64,000 bases of DNA from Kribbella solani (lineage in GTDB: Bacteria; Actinomycetota; Actinomycetes; Propionibacteriales; Kribbellaceae), in the NCBI RefSeq assembly GCF_014205295.1, contig NZ_JACHNF010000001.1, forward strand, positions 2,108,001 through 2,172,000, written 5' to 3'. The stretch's first letter is position 1. The number at the start of each line of letters is the position of its first letter. The translations under genes and the position numbers were made by a program. Below are positions 57,901 to 64,000 of the stretch, piece by piece. Under the pieces are notes generated by a model. It did not search any database. It saw only the letters and a program-made list of their open reading frames with translations, and was not told where the DNA came from.

Positions 57901-60900
57901 GGGGCCGAACGTGTCGGCCGGGCGGAACGTCACCCGGCAGGGCGGCCAGAGCGCCAGTACGACCACGATCACGCCGTTCGTCCACCGGTTCCAGGGGCCG
58001 ACGCAGGGTGTCGTGGTCGGCTTCAAGGCACGCGCGTCGCTGCGCAAGGTCGGCGACGAACGGCCGCCGATCGTCGAGCGGGACCTGTGCAAGGGACACC
58101 TGCGGGTCGCGGAGAACGACCTGCTCCGGGCCGGTGGCCGCGCCGACGCGAAGGCGATCCAGCGGGACGCCTCGAAGGCGATCCTGACGGACGAGCACGG
58201 CCGGCCGCTGCTTCGCGGTGACGCGACGCCGGCGACCGGTCCGCAGACCGCGCCGCCGTGGATGGGCCGGGGCGAGAACAAGATCCGCGGCGTCGGCAAG
58301 GCGCTGGCACAGAACGTGACCGGCGCCGACGAGGCCCGGAACGACGCGCTGGCCAAGCTACGGGATCTCGGCCTGGTCCCGCGGATCGACGAGCACGGCC
58401 GCCCGGTCGGCAATGCCACCCGGGCGCAGCACGCGAACTACGAACGCGTGCTGACGAACATCAACGCGCCCCGGCTCGAGGCAGGTATCGACCAGGCCTG
58501 TCAGGGCGGCCTGATCGTGATGCTGGAGGACACCGGTTTCGCCGGCACGCCGCGCTGGCGGCCGTTCCGGCTGACGGTGACGCAGGACCACGACGAGGCG
58601 ACCGGCGCGTTCCAGACCGAGGGTCTGGGCACCAGCACGAACGAGAACATCGTCAAGCTGGCGATCAGCTCCCAGGCCACCGGCCGGTCCATCACCCGCT
58701 CCAAGTCGGTCCCGTTGTCGGCCGGCGTCGGCGGTTCGCACGGCCCGGACACCGGGGTTCGTGGCTGGATCGGGAAGCTCGGCGTCAAGTTCAGCAAGAC
58801 CGCCGTCGGCCGGGTGATGAGCTGGTCGGCGGACGACCGGATCAACCAGGCGCCGCTGACCGAGAGCGCCGAGCCACTCGACCGGGTCCGCGAAGGCATC
58901 CGGATCAAGTTCGCCGAGATCACCGACCAGGGCGACGCCGAACCCCTGGCCAACGTCCGCGGCACCATGGACGTCGCGTACGAGGCCTCGCTGGCGCGGG
59001 CGGCCGAGCCGGTGTTCGAGCAGAACCCGGCCAAGCCGAACGAGCTGGCGGTCCAGGAGGCGCTCCCGGTCGCGATCGACGCGGGCAACATCGCCGACGA
59101 GATCTGCGCGGCGATCCCCGCGATCCGGTCCGACTCGACCGCGCTGCCGGCGCTGCACGCCGCGCTGGCACCGACCAGCCTGGTCGCGAACCGGGAGTGG
59201 ATGAACGGGAGCTACCGGCTGCCGTTCGTCGTCACGCAGGCGCCGGGCAACCCGGTGCATGCGTTCAAGGACGGCACGATCCTGCCGCAGGAGTACCAGG
59301 TCGTGATCCGCGGCGAGGCGGCCAGCCTGACCCATGTCGCGATGACCAAGCAGGTCACCGTCGACATCAACTTCACCATGAGTGCGGTCGGGCATACGTC
59401 CGGCACCGAAAAGTCCGGCAAGATCAGCGGCAATCTCGGCGGCGGGATGGGTGGCGCCGACGGCTCCGAGACCACCGGCGGCCTGTCCCTCGGCCGGAGC
59501 ACCGGCACGTCCCAGTCGACGACAGTCAGCGAGACCTCGGGTGAAGAGCGGCTGCTGATCAACCCGGGGATGCACCACGAGTTCCTCGAGCGGCACAAGA
59601 TGTACGCGGACATCACGCACAACGGCCAGGTGGTCCGGACCGTCGAGCTTCCGGACGCGCTCGTGCAGAAGGCGATGGCCGAGCGCCGGGCACTGGAGCT
59701 GTACGCGAGCCGCAAACTCGACCTGCCACTGTGGGTGGCCGAGGACGCCTGCGAGCGGTACCTGAACGGCAAGCTCGAGCTGCCGGAGCGGACCGCGAGC
59801 GGGTTCGTCCGCCGGTACAAGCTGGAGAAGGAAGGCACCACCACCGGGCTCGCGGCGACCCACACCACCGAGCGGCTGACCGCGAAGCTGCAGGAGCAGT
59901 ACCGCACCGATCCGGACGAGAGCCTGACCGAGGACGATCGCCTCACCGCCGCCCTCGACAAGGCCGATGACATCGCGCGGCAGGTCCGCGCGATGCATGC
60001 GTCCGGCGCGTACGAGGACAGCCTCGGCGGCGCGGACATCGAGTCACTGGTACTGGCCGACGACCCGGACAAGATGGTCGACCTGCGGACCCAGCTCGAG
60101 CCGCAGATCGACCAGGTCGCCCCCGGGCTGCGCGAAAGAAGCTACGTGCTGCAGAGCGCGCTGGACGTCAACTTCAAGCCCCGCGGCTTCCACGGGCACC
60201 TCGAGAACATGCTCGGCCCCGACGGGGACTACAACCCGATCGAGGTGCCGATCCGGGGCCAGGCCGGATCCGACGTACTGCTGAACCATGTCACCGCGCG
60301 CTTCACCGGCGAGATCAAGGTGCACGCGGTTCTGGCCGACGAGGACGGGAACATCCTCCGGGACAAGGACGGCAAGCCGCGGCTTGCCAAGGAGGACGCC
60401 GGCGGGGTCGAGCAGGGTTACGACTACATGCAGATCGACCGGTCCGCGAGCAACACCAAGTCGATCACCGGCGGCATCGAGGGTGGCATGCCCGGCGCGA
60501 CGGGGGCCGGCTCGGCCGGCCTTTCGACCGACCTGACCACGACCGACGGCCGCGGCGACGGCATCCAGAACACCGAACTGCGCCGCGGCGGTGTCTTCGT
60601 CCGGCACCTGGTCGAGCGGGAGGTGGTCTTCACCACCGAGGTGATCCGGATTCGCAACGCCGGCGCGGCGGCGATGGCGAGCGCCCGCTGGAAGCTCGGC
60701 AAGATCGACCCGAACGACGTGACGAGCAGCTCCGGCAAGCGCGAGCTGAAGGCCACGCTGTCGCTGATGATGCCGAAGGGCGAGCTCGCCGACGGCCCCC
60801 GGCCGGCCGAGCAGGAAGCCGCCCAAGCGGTCGAGACGGCGGCAGATCACCGGTCGTTCCGGCTGCCCGAAGGGGCGATCGCGCTCCGGTACGTACCGCA

Positions 60901-62125
60901 CGGCCGGGGCGCGGCGAAGCAGGACCAGCTGTACCGGAACCTGACCGCGGTCCTGCGCCGGCCCGAGTACCTGGGCCGGCGGGGGATGGCGGAGTTCCGG
61001 CACTTCGTCCGGCCGATCCTGAAGCCGACCTCGCTGAAGGCGAAGATCGGGCGGCTGATGCACGGCGGGATCAAGCTGCCGCCGCTGGCCCGGCCCGGCA
61101 ACGGGAACTCGATGGTCAGCGTCACGATCAGCGCCGAGCCGACCGGCCTGGAGCTCGACGGCGTGGACCACGACGGCGCGCCGACGGAGGGCCAGGAAGG
61201 TCACGTCTGGCGTAGTCAGCGGGTGGCACGGAAGTCGCACTCACGGAATCGGCGGACCCCGGTGGCCGCGAACGGCGGGATCGACGCCGGCCTGGTCTCG
61301 GTCGGCGGTTCGATCGGTGAACAGGTCAAGGAGCAGTCCTCGGACGGGTACGGCACCCGGCTCGAGGAGAGTCGCTTCCTGGAGGGCCAGCTGGTGACGG
61401 TCCGGATCCCGGTCCAGTTCGCCGCGACCGTCCGGACCACCAGCGACAACGGCCGTGGTGAGCAGGTGGTGCGGAACACCGACCGCTTCCCGAACCTCGC
61501 CCAAGGCCAGATGTACGTGAAGATGCTCGGCCACCGGTACCTCGAGGCGCTCCGGCAGATGGAGCAGGGCGTTTCGCTGGATGCCGTCCTGGCCGGCGCC
61601 CGCTTGCAGGCCGTGCCGGACAAGCTCGGTAAGCCGGAGCTGCGGGCGACCGAGTACAGGCAGGGTCAGGCAGGCACCGAGTACCGGCCGTACCGGCCGC
61701 TGCTGGACGCGATCGAGAAGGCGAAGGCAGAGCGCCGGGCGGTGGTCCTGCAGGTCACCGAATCGTACGGGATCGAGCGGCTGTACCAGGCCCTGCCCAA
61801 CGGCACGATGCTCGGCGTGAACGACGGCGGTTACGCGGCCGCGTTCTCCAGCCTGCATCCGCACCTGGCGATGATGGCCGAGGGCAAGATCGACCTGCGC
61901 ACGCTCTACAACACGTCGTCACCGGACGGCAGCTTCAGCGCGAAGGTCGCCGCCGAGCTGGAGCGGCAGGGCGTACCACGGGAGATACTGAAGCAGCTCG
62001 ACTACACGACCGCGAAGGCAACCATGCCGAAGGCACCGCAGCACGGCGCCCGCCCATCGGCGGGTGGCGCGGCCGGGCACACCGTGACGACAACCAGTCA
62101 CGGCCAGTCGATCGGGGGACCGTGA
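54947..62125 (+). CDS. giant 2392-aa protein with six Gly/Ser/Thr-rich beta-hairpin modules
   Basis: I do not recognise this protein as a named family. From the N-terminus: a helical domain (about 1-175) shared with the second giant protein at 63383; a Pro/Asn/His-rich linker; a region at about 280-345 (VRYALTHQLALLTQEIS) that faintly recalls a peptidase domain without its HExxH; a coiled coil at about 455-570; then repeated modules to about 2150. Each module has long beta strands around a Gly/Ser/Thr-rich stretch, for example ISGNLGGGMGGADGSETTGG and ITGGIEGGMPGATGAG. Cores lie near 57010-57240, 57760-57970, 58670-58840, 59370-59555, 60440-60590 and 61220-61390. No signal peptide or classic membrane helix is seen. 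GTG at 54947 has GGAGGGG at eight bases; a GTG at 54938 overlaps that site. Confidence 0.9.
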   Translation: MTTPTISAADALLRARWAAGTALAIVHPSAVRLRNGQVWLTSRDDTLSAHTMRGLEELLSRRAADRVSDERLLAEAVGVLGSEVARARGDLPARGATEALDRFLRAPGQDQNRRTEAEAMLRVALSAAAADDRQAAERLRRLPGSQAPVSFTRIVSASAEIERDAQLLGAALAQNPAQNPSHHPGQASGPNTGRSGPRPQVGSNHRRAEGRRVFTPRVRGTSLNAGANQRPATDPVLAATTALHTLGGMSQVDLASASVTEPPIIDLRTQQAILQTTVSDVPQHVHIEVGSTTLGATAEGIVRAGTARQPHVLRLPPGLGDAEVRYALTHQLALLTQEISAAQAERPRGVFGRLRSVFGHDRRDRRLHADYAAFQVTVRDWHQTRNETLAHGRPSGPRNLADLERDLNGLARTIKRRGGAAPTLPWEPEAMIGADVAAFGVAAARADQKPPRNSIAHLRAEVVSQVESLEAAVAELKQQSETKATTSEVATAEADKNDADATAEDQQLDRGAPERARALRGTATTQRNKARRHTEISGAYAAAAGEAQRALDAYRDLLSGIDAGDPQLRLSALAGAAHRQVGVYERSREAALPVKDMLLTGAPEGRPLDLPVDDINRALAANGIQRRMPTRGPLPLMAAEYRRLLSEDGMVFSVPGDGDGDIDQMPQVRLRMRPRNIREITNRDFDMAEQMSGTLGEGGTSVGTTNTHSSAINVGVNLQPLLALAAPGTPIHAAAQVLSPKVTLSQGRTLSESGGATGHYQSGWVSDNRGESVLCEWDGVLEVEVRSSPFAEWSPVESIDAGTQQTWVSSAYTVKAPAETVTLAEAGFGQHVTGEFPRHTVDSIDGLQGVAERLTKRAQAQYGDLDEVAYSHIAGLIVNDSPRLLRELSQPGGITRSFNGQDGTEYELSWELEPVWSDVQLKGESSTEMWMEEVLVDFAGNSAGQTYGASLTGTGSLGFPGVLDKKHPLAAATALNNVFGSGVNLGPNVSAGRNVTRQGGQSASTTTITPFVHRFQGPTQGVVVGFKARASLRKVGDERPPIVERDLCKGHLRVAENDLLRAGGRADAKAIQRDASKAILTDEHGRPLLRGDATPATGPQTAPPWMGRGENKIRGVGKALAQNVTGADEARNDALAKLRDLGLVPRIDEHGRPVGNATRAQHANYERVLTNINAPRLEAGIDQACQGGLIVMLEDTGFAGTPRWRPFRLTVTQDHDEATGAFQTEGLGTSTNENIVKLAISSQATGRSITRSKSVPLSAGVGGSHGPDTGVRGWIGKLGVKFSKTAVGRVMSWSADDRINQAPLTESAEPLDRVREGIRIKFAEITDQGDAEPLANVRGTMDVAYEASLARAAEPVFEQNPAKPNELAVQEALPVAIDAGNIADEICAAIPAIRSDSTALPALHAALAPTSLVANREWMNGSYRLPFVVTQAPGNPVHAFKDGTILPQEYQVVIRGEAASLTHVAMTKQVTVDINFTMSAVGHTSGTEKSGKISGNLGGGMGGADGSETTGGLSLGRSTGTSQSTTVSETSGEERLLINPGMHHEFLERHKMYADITHNGQVVRTVELPDALVQKAMAERRALELYASRKLDLPLWVAEDACERYLNGKLELPERTASGFVRRYKLEKEGTTTGLAATHTTERLTAKLQEQYRTDPDESLTEDDRLTAALDKADDIARQVRAMHASGAYEDSLGGADIESLVLADDPDKMVDLRTQLEPQIDQVAPGLRERSYVLQSALDVNFKPRGFHGHLENMLGPDGDYNPIEVPIRGQAGSDVLLNHVTARFTGEIKVHAVLADEDGNILRDKDGKPRLAKEDAGGVEQGYDYMQIDRSASNTKSITGGIEGGMPGATGAGSAGLSTDLTTTDGRGDGIQNTELRRGGVFVRHLVEREVVFTTEVIRIRNAGAAAMASARWKLGKIDPNDVTSSSGKRELKATLSLMMPKGELADGPRPAEQEAAQAVETAADHRSFRLPEGAIALRYVPHGRGAAKQDQLYRNLTAVLRRPEYLGRRGMAEFRHFVRPILKPTSLKAKIGRLMHGGIKLPPLARPGNGNSMVSVTISAEPTGLELDGVDHDGAPTEGQEGHVWRSQRVARKSHSRNRRTPVAANGGIDAGLVSVGGSIGEQVKEQSSDGYGTRLEESRFLEGQLVTVRIPVQFAATVRTTSDNGRGEQVVRNTDRFPNLAQGQMYVKMLGHRYLEALRQMEQGVSLDAVLAGARLQAVPDKLGKPELRATEYRQGQAGTEYRPYRPLLDAIEKAKAERRAVVLQVTESYGIERLYQALPNGTMLGVNDGGYAAAFSSLHPHLAMMAEGKIDLRTLYNTSSPDGSFSAKVAAELERQGVPREILKQLDYTTAKATMPKAPQHGARPSAGGAAGHTVTTTSHGQSIGGP

Positions 62126-62141
62126 TGACGAAAGGGGCGGA

Positions 62142-62681
62142 ATGGCATTCGCGGTAGCGCGGACGCGGGACGAGGCACAGCTCTACCTGGAGTTGCATCC
62201 CTGCCCGGACTGCGGTTCGGACGAGGCGGACTGGGAGCAGTCACTGGTCCGGGTCAACGGCGAGCTCCACAGCCAGTACGCCGCCGTCTGTCCGGGCTGT
62301 TCGGCCGAACGTGAGTACCTGTTCGGGTTGCCGGAGCACGAGACGCCGGTGCACGGCTGGCCGACCTTCGGCGGTCCGGAGCCGTCCGAGATCCTCGATG
62401 CCGGGCAGTGGCTGGACGTCGCCGACCGGGCCGCGTCGGATGTACCGACGGATCCCGCCGAGGCCGGTAAGGTGCTGGCCGTCGCGTACGCGGCGGTCGT
62501 CGAGGTGATCAAGTTCGTCCCGGCCGGCCGGGACGCCGTACCGGAGGACGAGTTCTGGACCCCGGAAGGGCAGGCGGTCCTGGCGGCCGAACCCGGACGG
62601 TTCCGGCTCGAGCGGCTGCTGATCGCCCGCGACACGTACCAGGAGCTGGGCTCGGACATTGGCGACACAGGAGCGAGATAA
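62142..62681 (+). CDS. zinc-ribbon partner protein of the giant-gene cluster
   Basis: A 179-residue protein. The N-terminal third carries a four-Cys zinc ribbon (CPDCGSDEADWEQ and VCPGCSAEREYLF). The rest is helical, with DAGQWLDVADRAASDV and VIKFVPAGRDAVPEDEFWT. It aligns with the next protein over its full length except for the ribbon. It begins 16 bases after the giant gene and is probably co-transcribed. A chaperone, antitoxin or adaptor for the giant protein would be a guess. Confidence 0.85.
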   Translation: MAFAVARTRDEAQLYLELHPCPDCGSDEADWEQSLVRVNGELHSQYAAVCPGCSAEREYLFGLPEHETPVHGWPTFGGPEPSEILDAGQWLDVADRAASDVPTDPAEAGKVLAVAYAAVVEVIKFVPAGRDAVPEDEFWTPEGQAVLAAEPGRFRLERLLIARDTYQELGSDIGDTGAR

Positions 62682-62684
62682 CCG

Positions 62685-63242
62685 ATGCTGACCGCGAGGA
62701 CCCTGACCGAAGCCCAGGTTTACGTGAGCCTGGTGACCGCCGCGGACCCGGACGTACCGGCGGTGCCGCCGGCCGGGCCGCAGCCGGGCGTGAACGTGAC
62801 CGAAGGGCCGGAGGCCTGGACGTTCGCGTCCCAGGCCGGTGACATCACCATCCCGTACGACTCGGAGCGCGCGGCGACCACGATCGGCGCCCGGTTCGGG
62901 CTCGGCAAGTCGCGGCTGATCGACGCGGCCCAGTGGGCGGTCGTGTCCGCGTCGTTCGCCCGCCGCGCGCTGGACGCCGACATGGCGTACACGGGTGCGC
63001 CCGGGCAGGACGGGTCGGCGGTGGAACTGAACTGGGAGTTCGCGGCCGACGCGGTCGCGGAGGCGATCAAGTTCCTGCCGGACGGCGCCGACGAGGTGCC
63101 GGACACGGAGATCTGGACCGAGTACGGCCGGCAGGCGAAGGCCCGGCACCCGCACCTGGTCAGCCGGGCCAAGCTGTACGACGACCTCGAGTACTACCGC
63201 GGCACGCTGGAAGATTTCCGCGCCTTGTACAAGCGATCCTGA
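62685..63242 (+). CDS. second partner protein, zinc ribbon lost
   Basis: A 185-residue paralog of the preceding protein. Shared positions include ARTLTEAQVY against ARTRDEAQLY, IDAAQWAVVSASFA against LDAGQWLDVADRAA, and AIKFLPDGADEVPDTEIWT against VIKFVPAGRDAVPEDEFWT. All four zinc cysteines are replaced; the segment is now PDVPAVPPAGPQPGVNVT-like and Cys-free. The gene starts three bases after the preceding stop. Confidence 0.85.
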   Translation: MLTARTLTEAQVYVSLVTAADPDVPAVPPAGPQPGVNVTEGPEAWTFASQAGDITIPYDSERAATTIGARFGLGKSRLIDAAQWAVVSASFARRALDADMAYTGAPGQDGSAVELNWEFAADAVAEAIKFLPDGADEVPDTEIWTEYGRQAKARHPHLVSRAKLYDDLEYYRGTLEDFRALYKRS

Positions 63243-63268
63243 TGTGAGAAACGGCACCGGCGATTGTT

Positions 63269-63308
63269 AACTCTTCTACTGAGATTTGTAGCGAAATATC
63301 GAAGAGTT
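63269..63308. promoter_or_regulatory. AT-rich inverted repeat before the second giant gene
   Basis: AACTCTTC (63269-63276) and GAAGAGTT (63301-63308) form perfect 8-bp arms, with CTAC/GTAG nested inside. TAATGT follows at 63315-63320 as a possible -10. It may be an operator or a terminator of the preceding gene. Confidence 0.45.
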
Positions 63309-63320
63309 GATTGCTAATGT

Positions 63321-63373
63321 CCCCGTCCACAGCAGCCGGTGACCGTTCGGTGGTGCCGGCGTGACGGACGGGG
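63321..63373 (+). promoter_or_regulatory. hairpin covering the ribosome site of the second giant gene
   Basis: CCCCGTCC (63321-63328) pairs with GGACGGGG (63366-63373), with CCGG/CCGG nested. The 3' arm includes GGGG of the ribosome site GGGGAG (63370-63375), so folding would hide it from the ribosome. Confidence 0.6.
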
Positions 63374-63382
63374 AGTACTGCC

Positions 63383-64000
63383 TTGGTATCTGCGGCGGCA
63401 GCCTCCCGCGCGCGGGCGCGGGAGGCGCTCGGGGCGGCGCTCGGACTGCTGGCGCCGGAGGCAATCGCGCTTCGCGATGGCTCGCTCCGCCTCTCGCACT
63501 CCAGCGAACGCCTCGCCGGTAAGACCCTCCGCAGGCTGGAACGCCGCCTGACCCGGCGCGCCGCGGGTTCTGCTGACACTGACGACCGGCTGGTCGGGGA
63601 GGCGGTCGCATTCCTGGGCGCGGAGCTGAGCCGTGCTCGCGGCGGCTCCCCTGCCGACGGCGCGACCGCCGCGCTGGACACGCTGCTGGACCTCCCGAGC
63701 CTCCCGGAGCTCCGCCGCGCCGAAGCCGAGGTGCTGTTGGAGAACGTCCTCGGCGGCAACCCACTGACCACCGACGCCGACCTCCAACGCCTCACGAACG
63801 CCCGAGGCCGCCGCCCCGGCACCCACCGGCCGTACACCGCGGACCTGCTGGCCACCGCACACTCGCTCGCCCGGGAGGGCGTCCGCGCCGCGGACCGCAT
63901 CCCCGTACCCACCCCCGCGCCGATCCGCGATACCGAACTCCCGAGCGAATCCTCCTCGCCGCGGTTCGGCTCCCGGCGGCAGGCTTACCGGGCGGCCCGC
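63383..64000 (+). CDS. second giant-protein paralog (5' part only)
   Basis: The first 206 codons lie in the window and the frame is open at the right edge. The N-terminal domain matches that of the 2392-aa protein: IALRDGSLRLSHSSERL against VRLRNGQVWLTSRDDTL, DDRLVGEAVAFLGAELSRARG-like against DERLLAEAVGVLGSEVARARG-like, and GATAALDTLLDLP against GATEALDRFLRAP. The only in-frame start after the upstream stop is TTG at 63383, seven bases after GGGGAG. The remainder of the protein and its modules lie outside the window. Confidence 0.85.
   Translation, partial: MVSAAAASRARAREALGAALGLLAPEAIALRDGSLRLSHSSERLAGKTLRRLERRLTRRAAGSADTDDRLVGEAVAFLGAELSRARGGSPADGATAALDTLLDLPSLPELRRAEAEVLLENVLGGNPLTTDADLQRLTNARGRRPGTHRPYTADLLATAHSLAREGVRAADRIPVPTPAPIRDTELPSESSSPRFGSRRQAYRAAR

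Overview
The window is 64 kb of high-GC DNA with GTAC-rich coding sequence, overlapping ATGA/GTGA gene junctions and many apparently leaderless starts. Gene content (F420/FMN split-barrel oxidoreductase, ECF41-type sigma factor, actinobacterial Tad pilus locus, LysM-BTAD protein, APS-reductase sulfate pathway) points to an actinobacterium. Gene order and style recall Kribbella or a close relative in the Propionibacteriales, which is inference without a database search. It looks chromosomal; I see no integrase, transposase, phage or plasmid genes.

Layout. 1-2.8 kb: a GntR/LacI-type regulator cut by the left edge, a GT-C glycosyltransferase and a nonsense-broken SUMF1-type pseudogene. 2.8-12.75 kb: an 8.5-kb segment bounded by a 515-bp perfect inverted duplication, each arm carrying a tRNA-Gly/Cys/Val cassette. 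Inside it are an ECF41 sigma factor with a partner oxidoreductase under face-to-face promoters, a secreted peptidase-like hydrolase, a two-component system with long Gly/Ala-rich insertions in both proteins, a third tRNA-Val with a 31-bp repeat array, a CGNR protein and an aminodeoxychorismate-lyase-like gene. 12.75-21.3 kb: SDR, RsgA with a 19-codon upstream ORF, YihY, an AidB-like dehydrogenase, glyA behind a ZTP-type riboswitch, and an MFS exporter with a divergent MarR/GbsR-like regulator. 21.6-27.4 kb: a compact sulfate assimilation operon (cysteine-containing leader peptide, sulfite reductase, 49-aa zinc ribbon, cysH, cysD, cysN, sirohydrochlorin chelatase).

27.4-42.7 kb: mixed housekeeping genes: flavin amine oxidase, PPK2, ZapE, a quinone-oxidoreductase-like gene behind a SoxR-like box, a DUF1707-FHA protein, an ATP-dependent DNA ligase with a cis-prenyltransferase, an ABC exporter divergent from an SRPBCC/ArsR cluster with paired operators, an enoyl-CoA hydratase, an ABC-F ATPase, a zinc metallopeptidase and a methyltransferase. 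42.7-54.3 kb: a Tad/Flp pilus locus on the minus strand, starting with cpaB/tadZ/tadA/tadB/tadC and the pilin, continuing through TadE/TadG-like pseudopilins, a lipoprotein and a secreted protein, and ending in a 1015-aa LysM-BTAD protein.

54.3-64 kb: the least explained region. A 2392-aa protein without a recognisable signal peptide carries about six Gly/Ser/Thr-rich amphipathic beta-hairpin modules. It is followed by two small paralogous proteins (one with a zinc ribbon, one that has lost it) and then by the start of a second giant paralog running off the right edge. Both giant genes have a perfect hairpin in the 5' leader. This repeated giant/small/small/giant arrangement next to the pilus locus is the strongest candidate for an undescribed system.
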